Shown here: positions 1-6,732 of the stretch, piece by piece
How the letters are laid out: each line of letters opens with the position of its first letter
Position numbering within the stretch: the first letter of the stretch is position 1
Source: Bacillus sp. FJAT-27264
GTDB taxonomy: Bacteria; Bacillota; Bacilli; Paenibacillales; Paenibacillaceae
Direction of reading: 5' to 3'
NCBI RefSeq assembly: GCF_001682855.1
Contig: NZ_MAQW01000031.1
Location: 186,487-250,486, forward strand
Length of the DNA stretch: 64,000 bases
Program-made: the position numbers and the translations under genes
Notes under the pieces: generated by a model
What the model was told of the DNA's origin: nothing
Databases searched by the model: none
Seen by the model: the letters and a program-made list of their open reading frames with translations, nothing else

Positions 1-435
1 GCCCGACAGGGATTGATTGAGGACAGAAAACTGTACAAAAAACTTCAAAAGATGATCATTGACCGAGTGCTGCGCCCGGTCTATTTGGAGTTTTTAGAGT
101 CCATGTACTTAAGTGGGAAGCTAGACCTTCCGGGGTATTCACAGGACCGCAGCCGTTACACTGCTCATGTGTGGGTGCCGCCAGGCAACACATGGATTGA
201 TCCCAAGAAGGAAGCAGATGCCAACAAAACGGCGCTGGAATCCAACCAGGATACACTTGCCCGTATTTGTGCGGAACGGGGTGAGGATTGGCGGGATGTT
301 GTGGTGCAACGCGCCGCCGAGATCAACCTTATTAATGAACTGATCGGGGAACGGTCAGGAAAGGAGCGAGAAACCGTTGAGGAAGAAGAACCGGAGGACG
401 ATGAAAAAGACGAATCCGCCAACAACGCTGCATAG
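1..435 (+). CDS. Phage portal protein, lambda type (C-terminal part, cut by window edge)
   Basis: The reading frame is open from base 1, so only the last 144 residues are present. The visible part resembles the C-terminus of lambda-family portal proteins, the dodecameric ring through which DNA enters the procapsid: a basic helical segment (RKLYKKLQKMIIDRVLRPVY), an aromatic stretch with VWVPPGNTWIDPKKEADAN, then an acidic tail of EEEE/DDE runs. The WIDPxKE.. pattern is typical of this family. Its end overlaps the start of the next gene, as is common in phage head operons. The identification rests on recall of the family pattern and on the head/tail genes that follow. The terminase genes should lie just upstream, outside the window. 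Confidence 0.8.
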   Translation, partial: ARQGLIEDRKLYKKLQKMIIDRVLRPVYLEFLESMYLSGKLDLPGYSQDRSRYTAHVWVPPGNTWIDPKKEADANKTALESNQDTLARICAERGEDWRDVVVQRAAEINLINELIGERSGKERETVEEEEPEDDEKDESANNAA

Positions 436-2425
436 AGCGGCAGGCCCGCCGGATAATCAATTATCTCGAACGCTGACCTTCAGCAGGGATACGATTAATG
501 AGGAAGCCCGTACCGCCGAACTGTCGTTTTCGTCCGAAGCCCCTTACGAGCGTTATTTTGGTAGCGAGATTTTGAGTCATGACCCCGGAGCGATTGACCT
601 GGAAAGGTTGACCGAAGTCGGGGTTTTGTTATTTGCACATGGCCGCAACTCCCGATATGGGAACATGCCGATTGGAGTTATTCAAAAAGTGTGGGTGGAT
701 AACAATGAGCGCAAAGCCCGTGCATTAGTCCAGTTTGACGACGATGAGGACAGCGACAAGGTGTTCCAAAAAGTGAAAAAGGGGATCATCAAGGGCGTTT
801 CTGTCGGCTATGAAGTCTCATCTTGGGAAGAAGTCAAAGCCGGAAAGACTTCTTCTAATGGTCGCCATACCGGGCCTGCATATGTAGCGCTCAAGTGGCA
901 ACCGTTTGAAATCAGTATCGAACCGACTCCGGCAGATCCATCTGTTGGGGTGGGACGCAGTTTTAATCAAAATGAGAGCGAGGATGAAGGAATGAAGGGA
1001 TTGAAAATGCTGGCTTTGGCCGCACAAGGATTAATGTATGCACCGGATGGCGGCGCAGGGATTGGCGGCGGCGCTGGAACGCCTACACCAACGGAGGGAG
1101 AGGGGCAACGAGCTGCAGCTCCACCGGGAATTGATCCTGCACAAGCTGCTCAGCAGGCCGCAACCGTAGAACGGACACGGGTGACTGAGATCAACTCGCT
1201 GTGCCGGAATTTTGACATGGACGCGACGACTTACATTGAGGATGGTAGCACTGTGGACAAAGTGAAGGATGCGATTTTGCAAAAGCAGATTGCCGACAGA
1301 GCGCCACAACGTACAACTGTGCAAGTAGGTGCAGAAGATCAGGACAAGTTCCGGGCAGCGGCTACGGATGCCCTGCTGCTTCGTGCTGCACGGACCGTAG
1401 ACAAGCCAGCAGCCGGAGCGCTGGAGCTGCGCAGCTTGCGCTTGCGTGACCTGGCTGTCGAGTGCCTGAACCGTGCTGGCGAAAGCGGAGCGCATTTGCT
1501 TCGCGATGAAGACCTACTGAAACGTGCGCTCAGCCCGGACAGCACATTCCAGGGTATTATCTCCAATGCGGCTAACAAAACACTCTCACAGGCGTATGCT
1601 GAGGCCCCGACGACCTTCCAGTTTTGGACGGGTAAGGGCAGCAACTCCGATTTCAAAGCGGCCGAGCATTATCGGATTTCTGAGGCTGGAAACTTAGAAG
1701 TGACACCACAAAATGGTCTGATCCCTTATGACACCGCAATGAAAGACGAGAAGGTAACAAAGGCCGTGCTGACATACAGCAAGCGTTGGGGCTTTACGCG
1801 TGAAGCGTTCATCAATGACGACCTTTCCATGCTGTCACGGGTTCCAGCAGCGTACGTTATTGCGGCCAAACGCGGTATTAACAAGCTGGTGTACAAAATG
1901 CTGGCGTCGAATCCATTAATTTTCGACAACAAAAATCTGTTTCACGCCGACCATGGCAACCTGGGGACTCCGGGTAAAATCGGAACAGTCACGATGAGCG
2001 AAGGCCGTAAGAAAATGCGGACCCAAAAAGGGCAGCGTGGCGAAACTACCCTGAACATCGCCCCTCGTTTCCTCCTTTCCCCGGCGGAACTGGAGACGGA
2101 GGCCGTTCAGTACATGCGTTCCGAAGCAGATCCAGCCGGTGCTCACAGCGGCGTGGTCAACGTGTTCCGCAACTCCTATGAAATCATTGTCGATGCGGAG
2201 TTGGACCAATATTCAACAACCGCCTGGTATTTGGCTGCTGATCCGTCTATTGCCGATACGGTAGAAGTTACCTATCTGCGCGGGCAGGAAGAGCCTACCT
2301 TGGAAACAGATATCCCGTTCGACCGGCTAGGGCTGGACTTCCGTATTTACTTCGACTATGGCGTCACGCTGCTGGATAGTCGCGGGATGTTCAAAAATGC
2401 TGGATCTGCTGGAGGTGGGAGCTAA
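401..2425 (+). CDS. Prohead protease-major capsid protein fusion
   Basis: This 674-residue protein appears to join two phage head functions. Residues about 15-185 look like an HK97-type prohead protease: a candidate catalytic His lies in LLFAHGRN and a candidate Ser in KGVSVGYEV. Residues about 190-320 are Ala/Gln/Pro-rich and probably act as scaffold. The remainder (from about 330) resembles the Mu-type (gpT-like) HK97-fold major capsid protein. In such fusions the protease is expected to cut itself free after assembly. The ATG at 401 is preceded by GGAGG only 3 bases away; a TTG at 377 with AAGGAG upstream is an alternative giving 8 more residues. The stop codon overlaps the next ATG (TAATG). 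Confidence 0.8.
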   Translation: MKKTNPPTTLHRAAGPPDNQLSRTLTFSRDTINEEARTAELSFSSEAPYERYFGSEILSHDPGAIDLERLTEVGVLLFAHGRNSRYGNMPIGVIQKVWVDNNERKARALVQFDDDEDSDKVFQKVKKGIIKGVSVGYEVSSWEEVKAGKTSSNGRHTGPAYVALKWQPFEISIEPTPADPSVGVGRSFNQNESEDEGMKGLKMLALAAQGLMYAPDGGAGIGGGAGTPTPTEGEGQRAAAPPGIDPAQAAQQAATVERTRVTEINSLCRNFDMDATTYIEDGSTVDKVKDAILQKQIADRAPQRTTVQVGAEDQDKFRAAATDALLLRAARTVDKPAAGALELRSLRLRDLAVECLNRAGESGAHLLRDEDLLKRALSPDSTFQGIISNAANKTLSQAYAEAPTTFQFWTGKGSNSDFKAAEHYRISEAGNLEVTPQNGLIPYDTAMKDEKVTKAVLTYSKRWGFTREAFINDDLSMLSRVPAAYVIAAKRGINKLVYKMLASNPLIFDNKNLFHADHGNLGTPGKIGTVTMSEGRKKMRTQKGQRGETTLNIAPRFLLSPAELETEAVQYMRSEADPAGAHSGVVNVFRNSYEIIVDAELDQYSTTAWYLAADPSIADTVEVTYLRGQEEPTLETDIPFDRLGLDFRIYFDYGVTLLDSRGMFKNAGSAGGGS

Positions 2426-2634
2426 TGCTGATCTTAAAGCAGCCATTAAACTACGGCGGTGGGCTGTTTGAGGCTGGGGAGGATGTCAGGGGGCGGTTGC
2501 CCCTGGATCTCATCCAGCAATTACAAGATGATGGCCATCTGGAGGAACGGGAAGAGGAAAAGCAAGAGCAAGAGGGTGAGGATACTACTTCACCAGATGA
2601 AGAAAAACCGAAGCGCGGAGGGAACCGTGGTTAG
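2425..2634 (+). CDS. Small acidic phage head protein of unknown function
   Basis: A 69-residue protein whose ATG overlaps the capsid stop codon by one base, implying translational coupling. The first half (LKQPLNYGGGLFEAGEDV) looks like a small folded domain; the second half is almost wholly charged, ending in a basic KPKRGGNRG tail. Proteins of this size between capsid and head-tail connector genes are common in tailed phages, but I do not recognise a named family. Its last bases overlap the GTG of the next gene. Confidence 0.6.
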   Translation: MLILKQPLNYGGGLFEAGEDVRGRLPLDLIQQLQDDGHLEEREEEKQEQEGEDTTSPDEEKPKRGGNRG

Positions 2635-2941
2635 CTTCAAGGATGTCGTTGCTCAAGATATTGGGCTGTTCCTCAATGCCGAAGAGTTTGCAGAGCCATT
2701 GGACATTGATGGCCGCGAAGTGACCGCTGTACTGGATCAAGTGTTAGACAGCAAGACCCCCCTGGCTTATGCCGAGGGGGTTTCTCTTGTCACGCATGTA
2801 CTTTTTGTCAGCGAAACAGAGCTTGGGCGTGCTCCTGGACAAAATCAATGGTTGGTCATTAACGATGCCCGTTACCGTGTGGATCGTGTAGGTGAGGATA
2901 TGGGCATGTTGACTATTTGGCTGGAGGCATACGTCACATGA
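2627..2941 (+). CDS. Head-tail joining protein, lambda gpFII-like
   Basis: A 104-residue protein beginning VSFKDVVAQDIGLFLNAEEF. The DIGLFLNAEEFAEPLDIDG pattern, followed by a short beta-rich body and WLVINDARYRVDRVGED, matches small phage head-tail attachment proteins of the gpFII type (often labelled ATP-binding sugar transporter-like). It would sit at the head-tail interface. The frame is open further upstream, but the GTG at 2627 is preceded by GGAGG at ideal distance, so I use that start. It overlaps the previous gene by 8 bases, and its own stop overlaps the next start (ATGA). Confidence 0.7.
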   Translation: MVSFKDVVAQDIGLFLNAEEFAEPLDIDGREVTAVLDQVLDSKTPLAYAEGVSLVTHVLFVSETELGRAPGQNQWLVINDARYRVDRVGEDMGMLTIWLEAYVT

Positions 2942-3507
2942 TCGACGTTCGGGGAGAAGCCAGGGGCGTCCGGGATGCACTGCGGAGGATTGGTTCGCTG
3001 GACGGTGACGTGCGGAAGGCTTTCTATTCCGCGTTGAACCGAACATCCCAGCGGATCAAAACTGAAGCGGGGCGCAAAGCCAGGGAAACGTACATCGCCA
3101 AATCCAAGGCGATCACGGATCAGGTAGTGTTGCGTCGCGGTTCTATATCCAATCTGTCCAGCGAACTAAGGTGGAAAGGTGGGAACATTCCACTAATGCA
3201 GTTCCGTACAAATCCCAAATCGCTTTCCAGTAAAAAGCCCCGTGTATTAAAAGCTGCGGTCAAGCGAGCTGGAGGCAACAAAGCGGTAGACGGTGCGTTT
3301 CTGGCCCGAATGCGTTCCGGGCATATTGCTATATTCAGGCGCTCCTCTCGGAAGCGGCTGCCCATCGATGCACTCTATGGTCCGGCAGTACCGGTCATGC
3401 TCAATAATCCAGAGATTACGGAGCATTTGGAAAATGTGGCGATTACAGAAATGGATAAGCGGCTGGAGCATGAGCTTAACCGCCGCCTGGGAGGTGGAAC
3501 GTCATGA
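2938..3507 (+). CDS. Minor tail protein Z-like (tail completion)
   Basis: A 189-residue basic protein. The N-terminal pattern VRGEARGVRDALRRIG..DVRKAFYSALNRTSQRIKT resembles the lambda gpZ-type minor tail proteins, which act in tail completion and head-tail connection. The central part is rich in Lys/Arg with SKSKAITDQV, and the C-terminus is helical (HLENVAITEMDKRLEHELNRRL). The ATG at 2938 overlaps the previous stop (ATGA). The position between the joining protein and the tail terminator fits the order in other phages. Confidence 0.65.
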   Translation: MIDVRGEARGVRDALRRIGSLDGDVRKAFYSALNRTSQRIKTEAGRKARETYIAKSKAITDQVVLRRGSISNLSSELRWKGGNIPLMQFRTNPKSLSSKKPRVLKAAVKRAGGNKAVDGAFLARMRSGHIAIFRRSSRKRLPIDALYGPAVPVMLNNPEITEHLENVAITEMDKRLEHELNRRLGGGTS

Positions 3508-3935
3508 CCCCAGTCATGCTAATGATAGCTATTCAGGATTTTCTAAGGAAGTCTTTGGCCGATGATGCCGCAACTATTCCTGCGGTTCATCTTGGCGCAC
3601 TGCCGTCCAAGACATCCTCAAACCGGGACGATCCAGTCTTTCCTTTGATTATTGTTCGCCCCATGGATGGAGAAAGCGATAATGATTCTGCTAAAGTTCA
3701 GGTCAAATTGCTGTTTGGCACACAATCTGAGGATGATAGTGGTTTTATTGATGTTCTTAACCTTATGGAGCGGGTCCGCATCTTGTTAATGCGGCAGCGA
3801 GTGATTAACAGGCAATTTCGAATTGAGTCAAATTGGAAGTGGACGTTTATGGAGGATCAGCCGGAACCGCAGTGGATCTGCCAGGCGATAACGACATGGA
3901 CGTTACCACAAATTAGACAGGAGGTTTCCTTGTGA
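3504..3935 (+). CDS. Probable tail terminator/completion protein
   Basis: A 143-residue protein starting MTPVMLMIAIQDFLRK. Fold-type clues are a short N-terminal helix, then beta-rich sequence with FPLIIVRPMDGESDND and VKLLFGTQSEDD, and WTFMEDQPEPQWICQAITTW near the end. This is the usual size and position of a tail terminator, the ring that caps the tail tube in myoviruses. The assignment depends mainly on position directly before the sheath region and is tentative. It overlaps both neighbours by 4 bases. Confidence 0.5.
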   Translation: MTPVMLMIAIQDFLRKSLADDAATIPAVHLGALPSKTSSNRDDPVFPLIIVRPMDGESDNDSAKVQVKLLFGTQSEDDSGFIDVLNLMERVRILLMRQRVINRQFRIESNWKWTFMEDQPEPQWICQAITTWTLPQIRQEVSL

Positions 3936-4240
3936 CGATTAAACAGCAAAAGAACGATTCTAAAGAAGAAGTGCCTACACCTGATCCGGTTAAGGATAAC
4001 TCTCAAATTTATCTCGGTCCGAACCTCCCCGGGGGGCGGCTGCTACAATCTACGGTCTTCCGCGAAGGTATTCCGGCTTATTTGGAACCATTGCTCACGG
4101 AACGGCCAGAAGTAAAAGACCTGATTATCCCCTTGGATGAAATGATTGGTGCTCAACAGCGCATCCTCCAAACGGGCACCCTGGAGCACGTGGCGTATCA
4201 GGCCCTAATGAAAGGAGAAGTGAATAACAATGGCATTTAA
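3932..4240 (+). CDS. Phage protein of unknown function upstream of the sheath gene
   Basis: A 102-residue protein starting at GTG 3932, with GGAGG upstream. The first 25 residues are charged and probably disordered; the rest contains YLGPNLPGGRLLQSTVF and PEVKDLIIPLDEMIGAQQRI. Small proteins in this position are frequent in myoviruses with Mu/PBSX-type tails. I do not recognise a family. The last 11 bases overlap the sheath gene, suggesting coupled translation. Confidence 0.55.
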   Translation: MTIKQQKNDSKEEVPTPDPVKDNSQIYLGPNLPGGRLLQSTVFREGIPAYLEPLLTERPEVKDLIIPLDEMIGAQQRILQTGTLEHVAYQALMKGEVNNNGI

Positions 4241-5666
4241 GCACGGAGTAACGATTAACGAGCAAGCAACATCCGTATTGGCTCCAGTACAGGCAACAAG
4301 CGGCATACCGTTTGTAGTGGGGACTGCCCCTGTCCATTTGGCTTCCGCAGCTGCTCCGGTAAATACCCCGGTGCTGGCCTTTACCTATGCCGAGGCCATA
4401 GCAGCACTTGGATACTCGGACAACTGGGATGATTATACTCTTTGCGAGTTTATTCGCTCTCATTTTGCGCTGTACGGCATGGCCCCGATGATCTTGGTCA
4501 ATGTGTTGGACCCATCGAAGCACAAGACAACGACCGACCCCGCACCTGTGCAGGTACTTAACCGTACAGCGGTTATTAAAGTTGAAGGCGTGTTGTTGCA
4601 GACGTTGAGTGTTAAATCTACTGATGGTTCAACTACCTATAAAAAAGACGCAGATTACACCGCGGCTTTTAATGATGAGGGACATGTGTTGATTACAACT
4701 AAAGGCAGCGCTGTTGCAGTTGCCTCCCTGCAGGTTGCTTACGACAAACTTGATCCGGGTGCTGTTACTGCAAACGATGTGATTGGTGGAGTGACACTTG
4801 AAGGTCAATATACTGGCTTCGAGTTAATTAATCAGGTTTACCCACGTTTCGGTATTTTACCGGATCTTGTGCTTGCCCCTGGTTGGTCGCATGACCCAAT
4901 GGTGGCAGCCGTCATGAAGGCCAAGGCTGGAAACATCAACGGTAACTTCAAGGCCATGGCTTTAACCGACATCGACCCCGTGCAAAAGTACACTGATGCG
5001 GGCAAGTGGAAATCAGACAACAACTACACCGGGTCCTTGCAAATCCCAGCGTACCCGATGCTTACGCTTGGTGACAAGCGCTATCACTACTCGACTCAAT
5101 TGGCCGGATTGATTGCTCAGACGGACACTGCCAACGGTGGAATCCCGTTTGCTTCGCCATCGAATAAGGCGCTGCAGGCCGATGGCACTGCGCTTGCTAA
5201 TGGTACAGAACAGTTTTTAGGGATCGACCAAGCTAGCTATCTGAACAGTTTGGGGATTATGACAGCCCTCAATCTTGGAACAAGCGGATGGAGAAGCTGG
5301 GGGAACAACACTGGGGCATTCCCAAGCGTGACAGACCCTAAAGATAGCTTTATTCCGATCCGGAGAATGTTCAATTGGATTGGAAATTCACTGATCTTGA
5401 CCTACATGCAGAAAGTTGATGACCCTATGAACAAGCGACTGATTGCAGCAGTGACAGACTCGGTAAACATCTGGCTGAATGGCCTGACTACTTCTGGTGC
5501 TCTGCTGGGTGGACGGGTTGAGTTTTTAGAGTCGGAGAACCCTAACACATCCTTGATGGCTGGAAAAGTTACCTTCCATGTGTTCATTACACCACCAGGA
5601 CCGGCCCAAGAAATCAATTTCCTGTTGGAATATGACACGACATATCTGTCCACGCTTGCCGCGTAG
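4230..5666 (+). CDS. Contractile tail sheath protein
   Basis: A 478-residue protein. It begins MAFKHGVTINEQATSVLAPVQATSGIPFVVGTA, a start typical of Gram-positive phage and prophage sheath proteins, and the C-terminal part (from about residue 370) has the conserved RRMFNWIGNSLIL...NIWLNGL...GGRVEF...ITPPGPAQEINFLLEYD blocks. Sheath subunits surround the tail tube and contract to drive it through the host envelope. AAAGGAG lies 9 bases before the ATG. The gene pairs with the tube gene downstream, which settles that this is a contractile-tail prophage. Confidence 0.92.
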   Translation: MAFKHGVTINEQATSVLAPVQATSGIPFVVGTAPVHLASAAAPVNTPVLAFTYAEAIAALGYSDNWDDYTLCEFIRSHFALYGMAPMILVNVLDPSKHKTTTDPAPVQVLNRTAVIKVEGVLLQTLSVKSTDGSTTYKKDADYTAAFNDEGHVLITTKGSAVAVASLQVAYDKLDPGAVTANDVIGGVTLEGQYTGFELINQVYPRFGILPDLVLAPGWSHDPMVAAVMKAKAGNINGNFKAMALTDIDPVQKYTDAGKWKSDNNYTGSLQIPAYPMLTLGDKRYHYSTQLAGLIAQTDTANGGIPFASPSNKALQADGTALANGTEQFLGIDQASYLNSLGIMTALNLGTSGWRSWGNNTGAFPSVTDPKDSFIPIRRMFNWIGNSLILTYMQKVDDPMNKRLIAAVTDSVNIWLNGLTTSGALLGGRVEFLESENPNTSLMAGKVTFHVFITPPGPAQEINFLLEYDTTYLSTLAA

Positions 5667-5681
5667 AAAGGAGAAAATGAT

Positions 5682-6200
5682 ATGACTGTAAGATCAGAAC
5701 AAGTGATTGGCTATTCAGTGTTCCTTAACGGCACCGACTACTTGGGCACGTCTACGGCTGACCTTCCGGAGGTTGCTTTTTTGTCTGAAACGATAAAAGG
5801 GGGAGGGATCGCCGGGGAAGTTGAAGCCCCATCTCCAGGTCAGACGAGTGCAATGACACTTACTCTTAACTGGAAGACTACCGAAAGAGCATCCATTCAG
5901 TTGCTGGCTCCAAAGGTCCACGCGCTGGATCTTCGGGCATCTATTCAAAAGTTTGATACTAATACCAATGAATACAAGGAATCCGCTCTCAAGATTACAG
6001 TTAGGGGCAGACCCTTGAGTGGCACTTTGGGCGGGTTGGAGGCTTCGGCAACAATGGACTCCGCCAGTGCGTTTTCCGTTATTTACATCAAGATCCTGAT
6101 CGACGGGGAAGAAGTCGTTGAAATTGATAAGTTTAACTATATTTTCAAGGTGCTGGGCGTGGACTATCTAGCCACTACCCGGGCTAATCTTGGACTGTAA
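5682..6200 (+). CDS. Major tail tube protein
   Basis: A 172-residue protein with the features of P2/Mu-type tail tube proteins: short N-terminus, YSVFLNGTDYLGTSTADLPEV, GGIAGEVEAPSPGQTSAMTLTLNWKT and a C-terminal IDKFNYIFKVLGVDYLA. The VEAP/GxxS and FKVxGVDY patterns are characteristic of the family. It forms the inner tube beneath the sheath. AAAGGAG precedes the ATG at good spacing, 15 bases after the sheath stop. Confidence 0.88.
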   Translation: MTVRSEQVIGYSVFLNGTDYLGTSTADLPEVAFLSETIKGGGIAGEVEAPSPGQTSAMTLTLNWKTTERASIQLLAPKVHALDLRASIQKFDTNTNEYKESALKITVRGRPLSGTLGGLEASATMDSASAFSVIYIKILIDGEEVVEIDKFNYIFKVLGVDYLATTRANLGL

Positions 6201-6214
6201 AGGAGCGGATTGAA

Positions 6215-6532
6215 TTGGATAACGAACAGAAACAACCATTGGAGGCAGCGGAGGTCTACACCTTCGCTAAGCCTTTCAAATATGAAGGTGAAGAAGTAAA
6301 GGCAATCACACTGGACTTCGACACCTTGATCGGCGATGACATTTTAACCTGTGACCGGCAGTATCGGGCTGAGTCCAAGGGTGGAGCTGCTCTTGCTCCT
6401 GAGATGGACAAGGCGTATCAAGCCTACATTGTCGCTAAGGCTGCGGGGGTGCATGTGGGATTGGTACGCGCAGCCAGCGCTAAGGACTTCACGCGGCTGA
6501 CCTTGAGGGCTCGAAATTTTTTGCTACTGTAG
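6215..6532 (+). CDS. Tail assembly chaperone, short form (gpG type)
   Basis: A 105-residue protein starting at TTG 6215 after AGGAG. In nearly all long-tailed phages two frame-shifted products between the tube and tape measure genes coat the tape measure protein during tail assembly. Sequence features fit: YTFAKPFKYEGEEVKAITLDFDTLIGDDIL, then VAKAAGV and a terminal DFTRLTLRARNFLLL. The last codons contain a canonical slippery heptamer at 6514-6520 (A AAT TTT), and a second open frame continues from there in -1. Confidence 0.85.
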   Translation: MDNEQKQPLEAAEVYTFAKPFKYEGEEVKAITLDFDTLIGDDILTCDRQYRAESKGGAALAPEMDKAYQAYIVAKAAGVHVGLVRAASAKDFTRLTLRARNFLLL

Positions 6533-6729
6533 GCGTGGGGGATGGCGGATCTATAAAGGACAGTGCTGCCATCCTGTCCATGTTAACTTATACACCTATC
6601 CCTTATTTTCTGAGCCTGACACTGGCGGAATTTGCGGATTGGGTGGATAGGGTTTCTGAGATAAAACGCCCTAAGGGCCAACAAGGCGGTCCTAACACAA
6701 CACCAAGCCGGAAGAGAAGAAGGAGGTAA
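6215..6729 (+). CDS. Tail assembly chaperone, frameshifted long form (gpGT type)
   Basis: If ribosomes slip -1 at 6514-6520, reading continues from 6520 in the new frame (TTT GCT ACT GTA GGC GTG) to the stop at 6727-6729. The result is a 171-residue protein made of 102 residues of the short form plus 69 more. The added part contains AAILSMLTYTPIPYFLSLTLAEFADWV and ends in a very basic SRKRRRR tail. A separate start for this second frame is unlikely: the only candidate (GTG 6535) has no ribosome binding site. The frame relation was checked base by base. Confidence 0.82.
6514..6520 (+). promoter_or_regulatory. -1 ribosomal frameshift slippery site in tail chaperone gene
   Basis: The heptamer AAATTTT lies in the X XXY YYZ register (A AAT TTT) relative to the gpG-type frame, 10 bases before its stop codon. 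After slippage both tRNAs re-pair on AAA and TTT. Confidence 0.85.
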
Positions 6730-6732
6730 ACT

